A DNA stretch of 64,000 nt, taken from positions 992,001 through 1,056,000 of the forward strand of contig NC_010161.1 of the NCBI RefSeq assembly GCF_000196435.1. Reading direction: 5' to 3'. A model generated the notes under the pieces. The model did not search any database. It was not told where the DNA came from and was given only the letters and a program-made list of their open reading frames with translations. Within the stretch, counting starts at the first letter, position 1. Every line of letters starts with the position of its first letter. Of the stretch, positions 53,411 through 61,949 are shown in pieces. Source of the DNA: Bartonella tribocorum CIP 105476. GTDB taxonomy: Bacteria > Pseudomonadota > Alphaproteobacteria > Rhizobiales > Rhizobiaceae. Both the position numbers and the translations under genes were made by a program.

Positions 53411-53926
53411 ATGAACAATTTAGTAACAATCAATAATGGTATTGCTGTCACAACTTCTTTTAAAATTGCTGAGGGAGTGGGTAATACGCATAAAACAGTT
53501 ATACAGTTGGTTCGTAAAAATATTAAAGATTTTGAAGAATTTGGAAGGGTCGCATTTGAAATGCTACCCTTTAAAACGAAGGGTGGAAAACAAAAAAGAG
53601 AAGTTGCTATTCTTAATGAATCGCAAGCAACTTTACTTATGACATATATGCGCAATAATGACACGGTGCGTGCATTTAAAAAGGCGCTTGTCAAAGCTTT
53701 CTATGAATTAAAAAGCCAATCAACAGCTCGTGATTTATTTTCTACGGAGCATGATTTGTTTTCTTATGAAAGTTTAAAGGCTCCTGAGGGAATTGGTAAA
53801 GTTTTGGGAATGATTGCAGCGCGTTTATCGTATGTAAATGATTTACAAAAAGAGCTTGATCATTACAAATTGGTTACAACAGAAGCCAAGCGTGTTTTAA
53901 CAAACGCTGTTGCAAAAGCAGCATAA
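53411..53926 (+). CDS. Rha-family phage antirepressor
   Basis: A 171-aa protein with a Rha domain (residues 1-100: SFKIAEGVGNTHKTVIQLVRKNIKDFEEFG, ILNESQATLLMTYMRNNDTVRAFKKALVKAFYEL). The C-terminal helical part (LGMIAARLSYVNDLQKELDHYK, KRVLTNAVAKAA) resembles the end of the AntA/AntB protein at 32088. Rha proteins interfere with phage growth or repressor function. It starts 12 nt after the switch word of the leader. Confidence 0.85.
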   Translation: MNNLVTINNGIAVTTSFKIAEGVGNTHKTVIQLVRKNIKDFEEFGRVAFEMLPFKTKGGKQKREVAILNESQATLLMTYMRNNDTVRAFKKALVKAFYELKSQSTARDLFSTEHDLFSYESLKAPEGIGKVLGMIAARLSYVNDLQKELDHYKLVTTEAKRVLTNAVAKAA

Positions 53927-54006
53927 AAAAACAGCGGCGGTGCGGGGGCGCCTTCTTTAAACCTCTTATTAAAAATTTATTCAAATGTTAGATTAGGGAG
54001 CTACCT

Positions 54007-54666
54007 ATGACCACTAAAAATGTATCCAAAAAATATGAACTCACAGATGAAAGCATAAAAGGCAATGATAAAGAACTTAAAAGGACTATAACGCTTTATC
54101 GCATACGTGCTTTAAGAGATTTTGCTGATGTCAAGGCTGGGGATCTCGGGGGCTTTATCGAAAAGGAAAAAAACTTAAGTCATGATGGCAATTGCTGGGT
54201 CTATGATGATGCCATGGTCGCTACAGATTCTGTAGTTTCTGACAATGCGCAAGTGCGCAATAATGCACGTGTTTTCAGAAGTGCAAAAGTATCTGATAAT
54301 GCTGTTATTCTGGATAATGCATTGGTTTTTCATAATGCTAGGGTTTTTGAAAATGCAAAAATTTGTGATAACGCCATGGTCAATGGCACTGTTAGTGGCA
54401 ATGCTGTTGTTTGTAATAATGCAAAGCTCTTTTTTATCGCTTTTGTTTCTGATAATGCACAAATTTATGATGATGCTTGTGTGAATGGTGAGGTTTTTGG
54501 CAATGCACGTATTTATGGCAATGCAACGGTTTATAGAAAGCCTCGTACTGATGGGTGGGTTGATCATACATATGTAAACATTTATGGCAATGCCGTTATT
54601 AATGGCAATCAAAAAATTTGTGATGATACTGATGGTAGTGAACAAATTTTAGATAAAACAGCATAA
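54007..54666 (+). CDS. Hexapeptide-repeat protein (YdcK-like)
   Basis: A 219-aa member: common N-terminal domain with an inserted charged stretch (GNDKELKRTI), then about 20 hexads (AQVRNNARVFRSAKVSDNAVILDNA). The GC-rich spacer after the Rha gene and the TTAGGGAGCTACCT ribosome-binding region match those in the 57-60 kb cluster. Confidence 0.82.
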   Translation: MTTKNVSKKYELTDESIKGNDKELKRTITLYRIRALRDFADVKAGDLGGFIEKEKNLSHDGNCWVYDDAMVATDSVVSDNAQVRNNARVFRSAKVSDNAVILDNALVFHNARVFENAKICDNAMVNGTVSGNAVVCNNAKLFFIAFVSDNAQIYDDACVNGEVFGNARIYGNATVYRKPRTDGWVDHTYVNIYGNAVINGNQKICDDTDGSEQILDKTA

Positions 54667-55447
54667 ATAACGGGGCGGGGGGCTTCTTTATAGCAAAAAA
54701 GAAAGCCGTGTCCTTTAAAGACGCGGCTTTTGTTTTCACAGGAAATATATACATCACACTAAATACATATTACACAAAACGTGTAAAAACACAAGCCTTA
54801 ATATATAAAAACCGTATCAAAATGAATTGATACGGCTTTTATTTTCAAAACATCTCATTAGTAAGGAATTTGCTATAAACAAACTAACTAATAAATCACA
54901 TATTTTGTGTATAAACGCAAGTTTATTTTTTCTCAATTTGCATCTTAAAATAGATCATGTTACCATTCATTTGCAACGTTATTATAACGTTGCATGTTAA
55001 CCGTTCCTTAGGTTAAAAAACTTTTTAAGAATCGCTACAAAACAAAGCCGTGTCAATTAATTTGACGCGGTTTTTTTGTGTCTTAACGCTTGTAATTTTC
55101 CACATAATATACTACATATTGTATGACCTGAGAAATTGAAAAGTCGTGAAAGCCTTGTTATGTGTTTACGTAACGGGGCTTTCTTTTATGCTGGGGTTTG
55201 GTTTTCTTTATTCCATTTAAATGCATTAAAGCCGTGCCAATTTCTTGACACGGCTTCTGTTTTACAATGCATGAATGTTGTTTTGTTATTCGAAAGTATA
55301 CGAACATTCCTTTTATTACACAAAACGTATCAAAATGCAATATCAAAACAGCTTTTAAAACTTAATCTTTTATGTGAAAATATCTTTTTTATCAATTGAA
55401 AACATTGTAAAAACACATAAAGTATGTTATGATCTTTATATCATTTA
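54667..55447. repeat. Gene-free stretch with repeated AAAGCCG-type hairpins
   Basis: Five hairpins with related stems: 54702-54730 (AAAGCCGTGTC/GACGCGGCTTT), 54812-54835 (CCGTATCAA/TTGATACGG), 55048-55070 (CCGTGTCAA/TTGACGCGG, then seven T), 55148-55183 (GAAAGCC...GGCTTTC) and 55229-55256 (AAGCCGTG/CACGGCTT). A sixth lies at 57108-57145. A different 9-bp dyad GCAACGTTA/TAACGTTGC is at 54974-54994. Several resemble intrinsic terminators, so an array of small RNAs or stacked terminators is possible. No protein gene seen. Confidence 0.6.
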
Positions 55448-55729
55448 ATGGAACTTACAAATATGCTTAATAAAGTGATTTTAATTGGTCATTTAGGTGC
55501 AAATCCAGAAAGCAAAACAATGTCATCTGGCGCCGAGGTGGTCAATTTTCGTATAGCAACATCCGAAAGCTATACAGATAAGGCTACCAATAAGAAAATA
55601 GACAAAACAGAATGGCATTCCATTGTGGTGTTTAATCCACATCTTGCAAAAATAGCGCTTCAATATCTCAATAAAGGCAGATTCGATATAATATCAAAAA
55701 ATACAATGAAGTCAATAGCTTGTTTGTAA
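55448..55729 (+). pseudogene. ssb: Truncated single-stranded DNA-binding protein
   Basis: The first 77 residues match the 30663 SSB closely ([43 protein letters not shown]). At that point the sequence leaves the family (RFDIISKNTMKSIACL, stop). The second half of the OB fold and the C-terminal tip are missing. It marks the broken outer edge of early region B. Confidence 0.85.
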
Positions 55730-57107
55730 TTATTTTATATGAATCCACTTAAGAATCCATCTTTTTATGCATGATTCATTTGACTATTTTTTATATAAGA
55801 TTGCCATGTATGAATAGATCATAAAAAGCAAATCATGATGCAAATATTATAACGCATATAAACGTTCAAATGAAATGAAAAGCAGTTATCACTCATAACA
55901 GTTTATAAATCTTATGATACGTTTTTATCACAGCACAAATCACATTGTTTAAAATTTAGTCGTTTAGAATTGTCGATAACACACGTTTAAAGATTATATC
56001 TTATTTTAAAGATTGGATTGTTAATCACATAAAAGAGTAAATTAACGTTCGCCAAAATTGGCGAGCGCAAAATAGAGAGTTGTTATAACAGCATCGTCAT
56101 AACACCGAACATTTTAAAGATTGCATAATTGCATAAAGGATTTAAAGACACGATTGATTTTATAACCACGGTATTTTTTTACCGGGGTAGAAATAAAGGT
56201 AATGAAAATCACAATGTTATATCTTATGAAATGAAAAGCCTTTTAATGAATATAGTGCATAGCTAGTTTTGAAGAACGGAACTGTTCGCTTCCATAAAAA
56301 AATGGAGGCGCATAATGCCATAGAAGTAGAATACTATATACCTTAGACATGGTATAAAAAACGTTTTAAAAGTTATCGTTTTAAAATATGAAACCAAATG
56401 AGATCTCCTCAAATTTGAGGGCATCTATTTTAGACAAAGATAAGCAAGTAAAATTCAAAACCGTTGTAACATCATAAGGCACAGGATTTACTTAATTTTG
56501 CTAGCCAAATAGAGCGATTAATTTGCAAAGAAGCTTTGTTTAAAATACGCTTATTATGAAAGCCTTTCTAAATGAATGTTTAAACGTTTGAAACGGATGT
56601 TTATAATAATTTTTAAAACCTTCCATTTGATAAAAGCGGTTGTTTATTTATCTTATGAGAGCTTGTTTTAAAAACCAGCGTTTGCAAATGTAAAAAGAAC
56701 GTTTTTATAAGACATTCATTTAAGATGCATTTTCTTTTGATTGAATTGATAAAGCTACCAAACGTTTTGATTTGTTTGATAGGTTTTGATTTTAGATAAT
56801 GTGTTATTTGAATTCACTCAGCTCGATTTTGAGCTTAGTATATTGAAACGTTTTAAAAGAAGCATTGTGATCATGGGCTTTGTTTTAAATGACCACCTCA
56901 CAAAGGAGGGTGTTATGATTGATACGTTTGAGATTAACAAAAAGCGTTTATAGGCTCTCTCATTCAAAAGAGTGATTAAAGATCATACGCATTATTTACA
57001 TTCCTTTTGATAAGTTTTCATATCTCAATAGAGCGCTTGTAATATAATACGTTTTGTATATATGAATTCATTACTCCATTTGGAATGATTCATAAGGGTA
57101 GACATTT
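55730..57107. other. Long gene-free stretch beyond the ssb breakpoint
   Basis: About 1.4 kb of AT-rich DNA without a supportable gene. It has several short dyads: GTTCGCCAA/TTGGCGAGC (56046-56067), CTTCCAT/ATGGAGG near 56290, CCTCAAATTTGAGG near 56408, and AGCTC/GAGCT near 56820. A 12-codon frame with a strong ribosome binding site lies at 56915. The stretch looks like decayed phage sequence. Confidence 0.5.
56915..56953 (+). other. 12-codon reading frame with a strong ribosome binding site
   Basis: AAAGGAGGGTGTT precedes ATG; the product is MIDTFEINKKRL, then TAG. It looks like the start of a phage gene cut by a stop codon, or a leader peptide. Nothing downstream supports either. Confidence 0.3.
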
Positions 57108-57145
57108 GAAAGCCGCGTCATATCATTTGGCACGGCTTTCTTTTT
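57108..57145. terminator. AAAGCCG-type hairpin before the hexapeptide cluster end
   Basis: GAAAGCCG (57108-57115) and CGGCTTTC (57133-57140) followed by TTTTTG on the plus strand. The sixth copy of the hairpin type found at 54702-55256. Confidence 0.55.
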
Positions 57146-57203
57146 GAATTCTCTCTTTTATGATGGGTTTATAGCCATAAAGAAGGCACCCCCATGCCTA
57201 TTT

Positions 57204-57983
57204 TTATTCTGTTTTATCAATAATCTTAACGACATTATCGCTTTGATAAACCTCACAATTTTTGGGAACTAACTTTGCTTTGCTTTTTGTATTGATTGTT
57301 GCATTGCCATAAGCACGCCCCCAGATCGTTGCACAATGTAAGATTTTTGCATTGCCATAGACAGAGCCATAAACCTCACAAGAGCCCCCCACGCGCGCAT
57401 TGCCATAGACCTTGCCATAAATCTTTGCACGACCATTAATCACAGCATAATTATAAATTTTCGCATGGCTATAAATACAAGCAGAGCCACAAACCCTAGC
57501 ATGACCATAGACGCGGGCATAACTAAAAACCGTAGCATCATAAGAAACATGGGCATGGTCATAAATATGAGCATCAGCAAGAACGCGGGCAGCACCACTC
57601 ACATGAGCATTGCCATAAACATTGCCATACACATGAGCACTCCCATAAACACAAGCCTGATCATAAATCTTTGCATATTGAGAGATAAAAGCCTTGCTAT
57701 AGACCTCGGCATTGCCATAAACTAGACCACAGACTTGCGAATAATGCCGTATTTTTGCATCATCATAAACACGGGCATGACCATAGATACAAGCATCATC
57801 ATAGACCCAGCAGTTACCATCATGGGATAGGTTAACTTCCTTTTCGATAAAACCACCTAAAGCACCCGCTTTTATATCATCAAAATCTCTTAAAGCCCGA
57901 ATGCGATAAAGGCTTGTAATATTTCGCGTAAGAGCATGTTTGATTTTTTTGATTTCGCTGGTTAATTCGTATTTTTTGCACAT
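57204..57983 (-). CDS. Hexapeptide-repeat protein, longest helix (YdcK-like)
   Basis: A 259-aa member: common N-terminal domain, then about 27 hexads (AKIYDQACVYGSAHVYGNVYGNAHVSGAARV), the longest run in the window. The repeat DNA is built of 18-bp units such as CATAAACATTGCCATA-like steps, which favour slippage and recombination. Last of four tandem genes sharing the leader at 60336. GAGGGTA precedes the ATG. Confidence 0.85.
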   Translation of the reverse strand: MCKKYELTSEIKKIKHALTRNITSLYRIRALRDFDDIKAGALGGFIEKEVNLSHDGNCWVYDDACIYGHARVYDDAKIRHYSQVCGLVYGNAEVYSKAFISQYAKIYDQACVYGSAHVYGNVYGNAHVSGAARVLADAHIYDHAHVSYDATVFSYARVYGHARVCGSACIYSHAKIYNYAVINGRAKIYGKVYGNARVGGSCEVYGSVYGNAKILHCATIWGRAYGNATINTKSKAKLVPKNCEVYQSDNVVKIIDKTE

Positions 57984-58088
57984 AGGAGTACCCTCACAAT
58001 CTAATGTGATAAACGTTTTCTAAAATTTGAAATGGAAAATTGGATTGGAAAGCAGGCGCCCCCACAACGCCCGCCGCTGCTTTATTGA

Positions 58089-58667
58089 TTAAACCCAGAC
58101 AATTTCTAACTCGCCATAAGGAGAGAGACGTTCAGTATAGGTTTTTATTTTAGTAGAGCCGCCGACATTTTCACGAATAACAGCAATGCCATGGATATGA
58201 GCATTTTCATAAATATGCACGTCATTTGCTATACGCGCGTTTTCATAAACCCTAGCATTGTCATAAATATAGGCATTATCATAGATAATAGCCTTGCCAT
58301 ACACATGAGCATTGCCATAAACACGGGAATTATCAGAAACAACAGCATTGCCATAAACATGCGCATTATCATAAATATAGCCAGCAGCGATAGCATTATC
58401 ATAAACGCGGGCATGACCATAGATATGACCACAAGCGACAGCCTTGCCAAAAACCCTTGCGTTTTCATAAACGTGACCATTTTTAAACACAAGAGCATCA
58501 TCATAAACCCAGCAATTGCCATCATGAGAGAGGTTATCTTCCTTTTCGATAAAGCCCCCCAAGGCACCAGCTTTAACATAAGAAAAGTCTTTTAATGCTT
58601 GGATACGATAAAGGGTATGATTACCAAATACACGCGTTTCATTTGTGAGTGCAAACTTTTTTTGCAT
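58089..58667 (-). CDS. Hexapeptide-repeat protein (YdcK-like)
   Basis: A 192-aa member: common domain (NETRVFGNHTLYRIQALKDFSYV) and about 19 hexads (YGNAVVSDNSRVYGNAHVYGKA). AAGGAA precedes the ATG. Third gene of the cluster. It ends with a short non-repeat tail (ERLSPYGELEIVWV). Confidence 0.85.
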   Translation of the reverse strand: MQKKFALTNETRVFGNHTLYRIQALKDFSYVKAGALGGFIEKEDNLSHDGNCWVYDDALVFKNGHVYENARVFGKAVACGHIYGHARVYDNAIAAGYIYDNAHVYGNAVVSDNSRVYGNAHVYGKAIIYDNAYIYDNARVYENARIANDVHIYENAHIHGIAVIRENVGGSTKIKTYTERLSPYGELEIVWV

Positions 58668-58748
58668 AACACTATTCCTTTATAAAGAAGATTAAATTTT
58701 AAAATGAAATGTTTAAAGAGGGGCGCCCCCGCCGCGCCCGCACGTTAT

Positions 58749-59522
58749 TTACGCAGCGTCTTTTCTAGACTGATTATCATCACAAATATCATTCGTAATT
58801 TTTTCACGGCTATTAACCACGGCATTACCATAGATTTGTACATCATGATCAATATTGGATTTACCATAGACCTTTGCATTTTCATAAATTCTTGCAAAGG
58901 ACCCCACCCGAGCCGAGCCAGAAACCTTTGCATCATCAAAAATACTTGCAAAACTCTTAATCCAAGCATTACAAAAGACATGGGCATTGCCATAAATACA
59001 CGCCCCCCCATAAATGCGTGATTTACCATAAACATGGGAATTCCCATAAACAAAGCCACTCACATGAGCATTTTCATATACACGGGCATTATCATAAATA
59101 TGTGCACTAGGAGAAACATTAGCATTATCACAAACCATGGCATTGCCATAAACTAGACCACAGATCCTAGCATTGTTACTAATTTTTGCATTGTCATAAA
59201 TGCTAGCATCATGACCGAATACCCATGCCTTATCACAAACCACAGCATTCCCATAAACTTTAGCTTCCCTAGCAATAATGGCATCATGATGTATTTTTGC
59301 ATTTTCAGAAACGACGGCATTGCAAAAAACGGTAGCATTATCGTAAACCCAGCAATTCCCATCATGAGAGAGATTGCTTTCATTTTCAATAAAACCACCT
59401 AATGCCCCCGCCTTAACATCATCAAAATCTCTTAAAGCACGAATGCGGTGTACAGTAATCCCTTCAAAAGTATGATTTTCATTAGTCAATTCATATTTTT
59501 TAGATACAGTTATAGTGGACAT
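58749..59522 (-). CDS. Hexapeptide-repeat protein (YdcK-like)
   Basis: A 257-aa member: common domain, about 27 hexads with slight irregularities (AKIHHDAIIAREAKVYGNAVVCDKA), and a hydrophilic end. TTAGGGAG lies before the ATG. The GC-rich spacer with GGGCGCGGCGGGGGCGCCC that precedes it is repeated after neighbouring members. Confidence 0.85.
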   Translation of the reverse strand: MSTITVSKKYELTNENHTFEGITVHRIRALRDFDDVKAGALGGFIENESNLSHDGNCWVYDNATVFCNAVVSENAKIHHDAIIAREAKVYGNAVVCDKAWVFGHDASIYDNAKISNNARICGLVYGNAMVCDNANVSPSAHIYDNARVYENAHVSGFVYGNSHVYGKSRIYGGACIYGNAHVFCNAWIKSFASIFDDAKVSGSARVGSFARIYENAKVYGKSNIDHDVQIYGNAVVNSREKITNDICDDNQSRKDAA

Positions 59523-59603
59523 AGGTAACTCCCTAAGTTTATATTTGATAAATTTTAGAATGAGTTGTTTAAAAGGGGCGCCCCCGCCGCGCCCGCGCGT
59601 TAT

Positions 59604-60335
59604 TTACGCAGCATCATTTTCATATTCGCTATCATCGTCATAATACCATTCACAATCAGCATAATACTCATGACGGTAATAATCATCTTCACTTCCAAAT
59701 TCTGGATATGCCTCATCCCAAATATGATCATCAGCAGTTAAAGAGGCAGCGCTATGAACATAAGAATCGCCAGAGATAAGAGCCCCACAAACCACAGCAT
59801 CATCAAAAACACGCGAGCCATCACAAATATGAGCAGCGCCGCTTATTTTAGCATTGCCCCCGACATGAGCATCATCACAAATAACGGCATCATCACAAAT
59901 ATGAGCATGATTAGTGACGCGGGCGTTATCATAAATTTTAGCATTACCTTCAATTACAACGGCATTGCTAACATGAGCATTGCCATAAAGCTTTGCATTG
60001 TCCTTTAATAACATGCCTTCAAAAATAGCATTACCATAAATTCTTGCATTACCACAAACATCAACAAAAAAGCTTTTTACTTTAGCATTGCCTGAAACCC
60101 TTGCATTTTGAAAGACGCGCGCTTTGTCATACACCCAGCAATTGCCTTTGTGAGATAAGTTACTTTCGTTTTCAATATACCCCCCAAGATCGCCCGCTTT
60201 GACATCACCAAAATCTCTTAAAGCACGTATACGGTATAATATGAGACCAGTCACAAAATCCATTTCGCCAGTAAACTCATATTTTTTAGATGTTTTTTTC
60301 TTATTAACGGGGGTAATTTTTGATATATTTTTCAT
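59604..60335 (-). CDS. Hexapeptide-repeat protein with acidic aromatic tail
   Basis: A 243-aa member and first gene of the four-gene cluster. After the common domain and about 20 hexads (AKIYDNARVTNHAHICDDAVICDDA) it has a tail of about 40 residues very rich in Asp, Glu and Tyr (EDDYYRHEYYADCEWYYDDD). The tail is unique in the window and suggests binding to a basic partner or a DNA-mimic surface. Its start lies directly behind a switch leader. Confidence 0.85.
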   Translation of the reverse strand: MKNISKITPVNKKKTSKKYEFTGEMDFVTGLILYRIRALRDFGDVKAGDLGGYIENESNLSHKGNCWVYDKARVFQNARVSGNAKVKSFFVDVCGNARIYGNAIFEGMLLKDNAKLYGNAHVSNAVVIEGNAKIYDNARVTNHAHICDDAVICDDAHVGGNAKISGAAHICDGSRVFDDAVVCGALISGDSYVHSAASLTADDHIWDEAYPEFGSEDDYYRHEYYADCEWYYDDDSEYENDAA

Positions 60336-60580
60336 AATTAAAGCCTTGATGTTAATATTGTTTTGAAATTGACACCCTATAAGGGTGTCGGGCGTTCAAA
60401 ACACGGCATCAAGTCCGTCGTTACACTTTTCTCATAAAGAGTATTGTATGGTGTAACCACACCCGACATAATCGTTATATGCTAATGTTAGCATAAAAGA
60501 AAGCCAGTATTTTAAGAAATGGGAAAGGTTGTTTCGTAACCTACCCGCTTGATGTTTAAGTGTTTTGATCACTTGATTAT
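60336..60580 (-). promoter_or_regulatory. Structured switch leader, copy 3
   Basis: On the minus strand the word CATCAAG occurs at plus-strand 60548-60554 and 60345-60351 (next to the AAGG ribosome binding site), with its complement CTTGATG at 60407-60413. GTTTTGAA/TTCAAAAC (60395-60402 and 60360-60367) flank a perfect GACACCC-TTATA-GGGTGTC hairpin. The core has GTTACAC/GTGTAAC and CTC/GAG pairs. It is highly similar to copy 2 but controls a hexapeptide gene instead of an antirepressor. Confidence 0.85.
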
Positions 60581-61949
60581 TTATATAACAAAATACGTAT
60601 TTATTGTCAAATAATATTCTATCTTTTTTGATATTTTTTTGTATTTTTTTAGATACGTTGTGTATTGATAATATCTTATGCTTCTGAATTGCTTCTTTTA
60701 TATTTATGTGCTTTTAAAGCTATATTATGGGCTTTCTGAAATGATTGAGTTATGTTTTGAATCTATACATTTATAATATTTAGAAACGCTCTTATAATGC
60801 GTATTTTTATCTTTATAACCTATCAATTTTTTCACTAAATGAATTTTAATTTTTTTGTGAATTTCTTTTATAACGCATTTGCAACTTAACAGCTTTTTAT
60901 AGGGACCGTCTTTATAATCAATGATTTCATTTGCATTATGATTGTAAAACCTTCTTTATAACTGTTATCTGTTTTATAGCCATCGCATCATTTTTCATTT
61001 TCATAAGAGAAACAATAAATAGGATAATTGCGATTTATAGACTGTTATGAAAATATCTAAAGAGAGATTGATAATTATAGAGATTAGAAAAATCCCTTTT
61101 AATAGGCTTTTGTCAGTTGTGTCAGTTTTGTCAGTTCTTTTTAGACCCTCTATTATTTTTTTAAATGAGAAAAATTAAAAACATTATATATCAATATGTT
61201 AATATCTTTAAAACATAACTCATATCAAGAGTACAATCTTTAAAGATAACCCATGATGTGAATTGATTAAAACCTGTCAGTTATGTGTCAGTAAATTGAA
61301 CCGACAAATTAGATTATTTTAGTAAGTCATTAAAACGTGTCTTATGAAAAGTGTATGACCTTTTAAAACCTTTCAAAAGATAGCTTGTAACTCATAAGAG
61401 ATGCTATCAAGATCATTAGGTTATGAGTTTTGACGGGGTTTTGAGTTTTGAGGGTTGCTGCTATTATGTAAAAAAACGATAAAAATAAAAACATTATATT
61501 TCAATGGATTAATATTTTATAGACCTTAAAAAAACAACTCATATTGATAATACAACCTCTAAATTCAACCAATAATATACGTTTTGAGGGGGTTTTGACG
61601 GTTTTTACACCTTCAAAACCTATAAGTAATATAAGAAAATGAATATACATAACTCTCTTTAAACAAAGCTTTTGAAAACAATAAAGCACTCATTTTAGAT
61701 TACGGTATAATCTCTTAAAGGCAATGTAAAAAAATCTAATTTTATTTAAGATGGGGTTTCTTAAAAGTCTTAAAGCAATCCAAAGTAGAGTATCTAAAAG
61801 TGCAAATGATTTCTTTTTAGAATAACGCATATAAACACTCCTTTTAAAGATTAGATGTAAGCAATTTATAAAGGGGGTATAGATTATGGTTATAAGCTCT
61901 ATACCCCTTATGCGTTTATCATACCCATTATGTGAGCATGCTTTATAAG
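60581..61949. other. Gene-free spacer with a diverged direct repeat
   Basis: About 1.37 kb with no supportable gene. Two related blocks of about 90 bp (near 61165-61255 and 61475-61570) share AAAAACATTATAT, TTAATAT and ACAACTCATAT-like steps. Each lies near a GTCAGTT or GGGTTTTGA-rich stretch. The left end should hold the promoter of the leader at 60336. Confidence 0.45.

Noticed and set aside
57465..59500. Long antisense frames inside the hexapeptide genes
   Set aside because: They are by-products of the 18-bp codon periodicity (Met/Ile/Asn-rich), with no ribosome binding sites.
40020..60335. Hexapeptide acetyltransferase annotation
   Set aside because: The N-terminal domain and lack of a conserved catalytic His or acyl-CoA loop fit the YdcK type instead.
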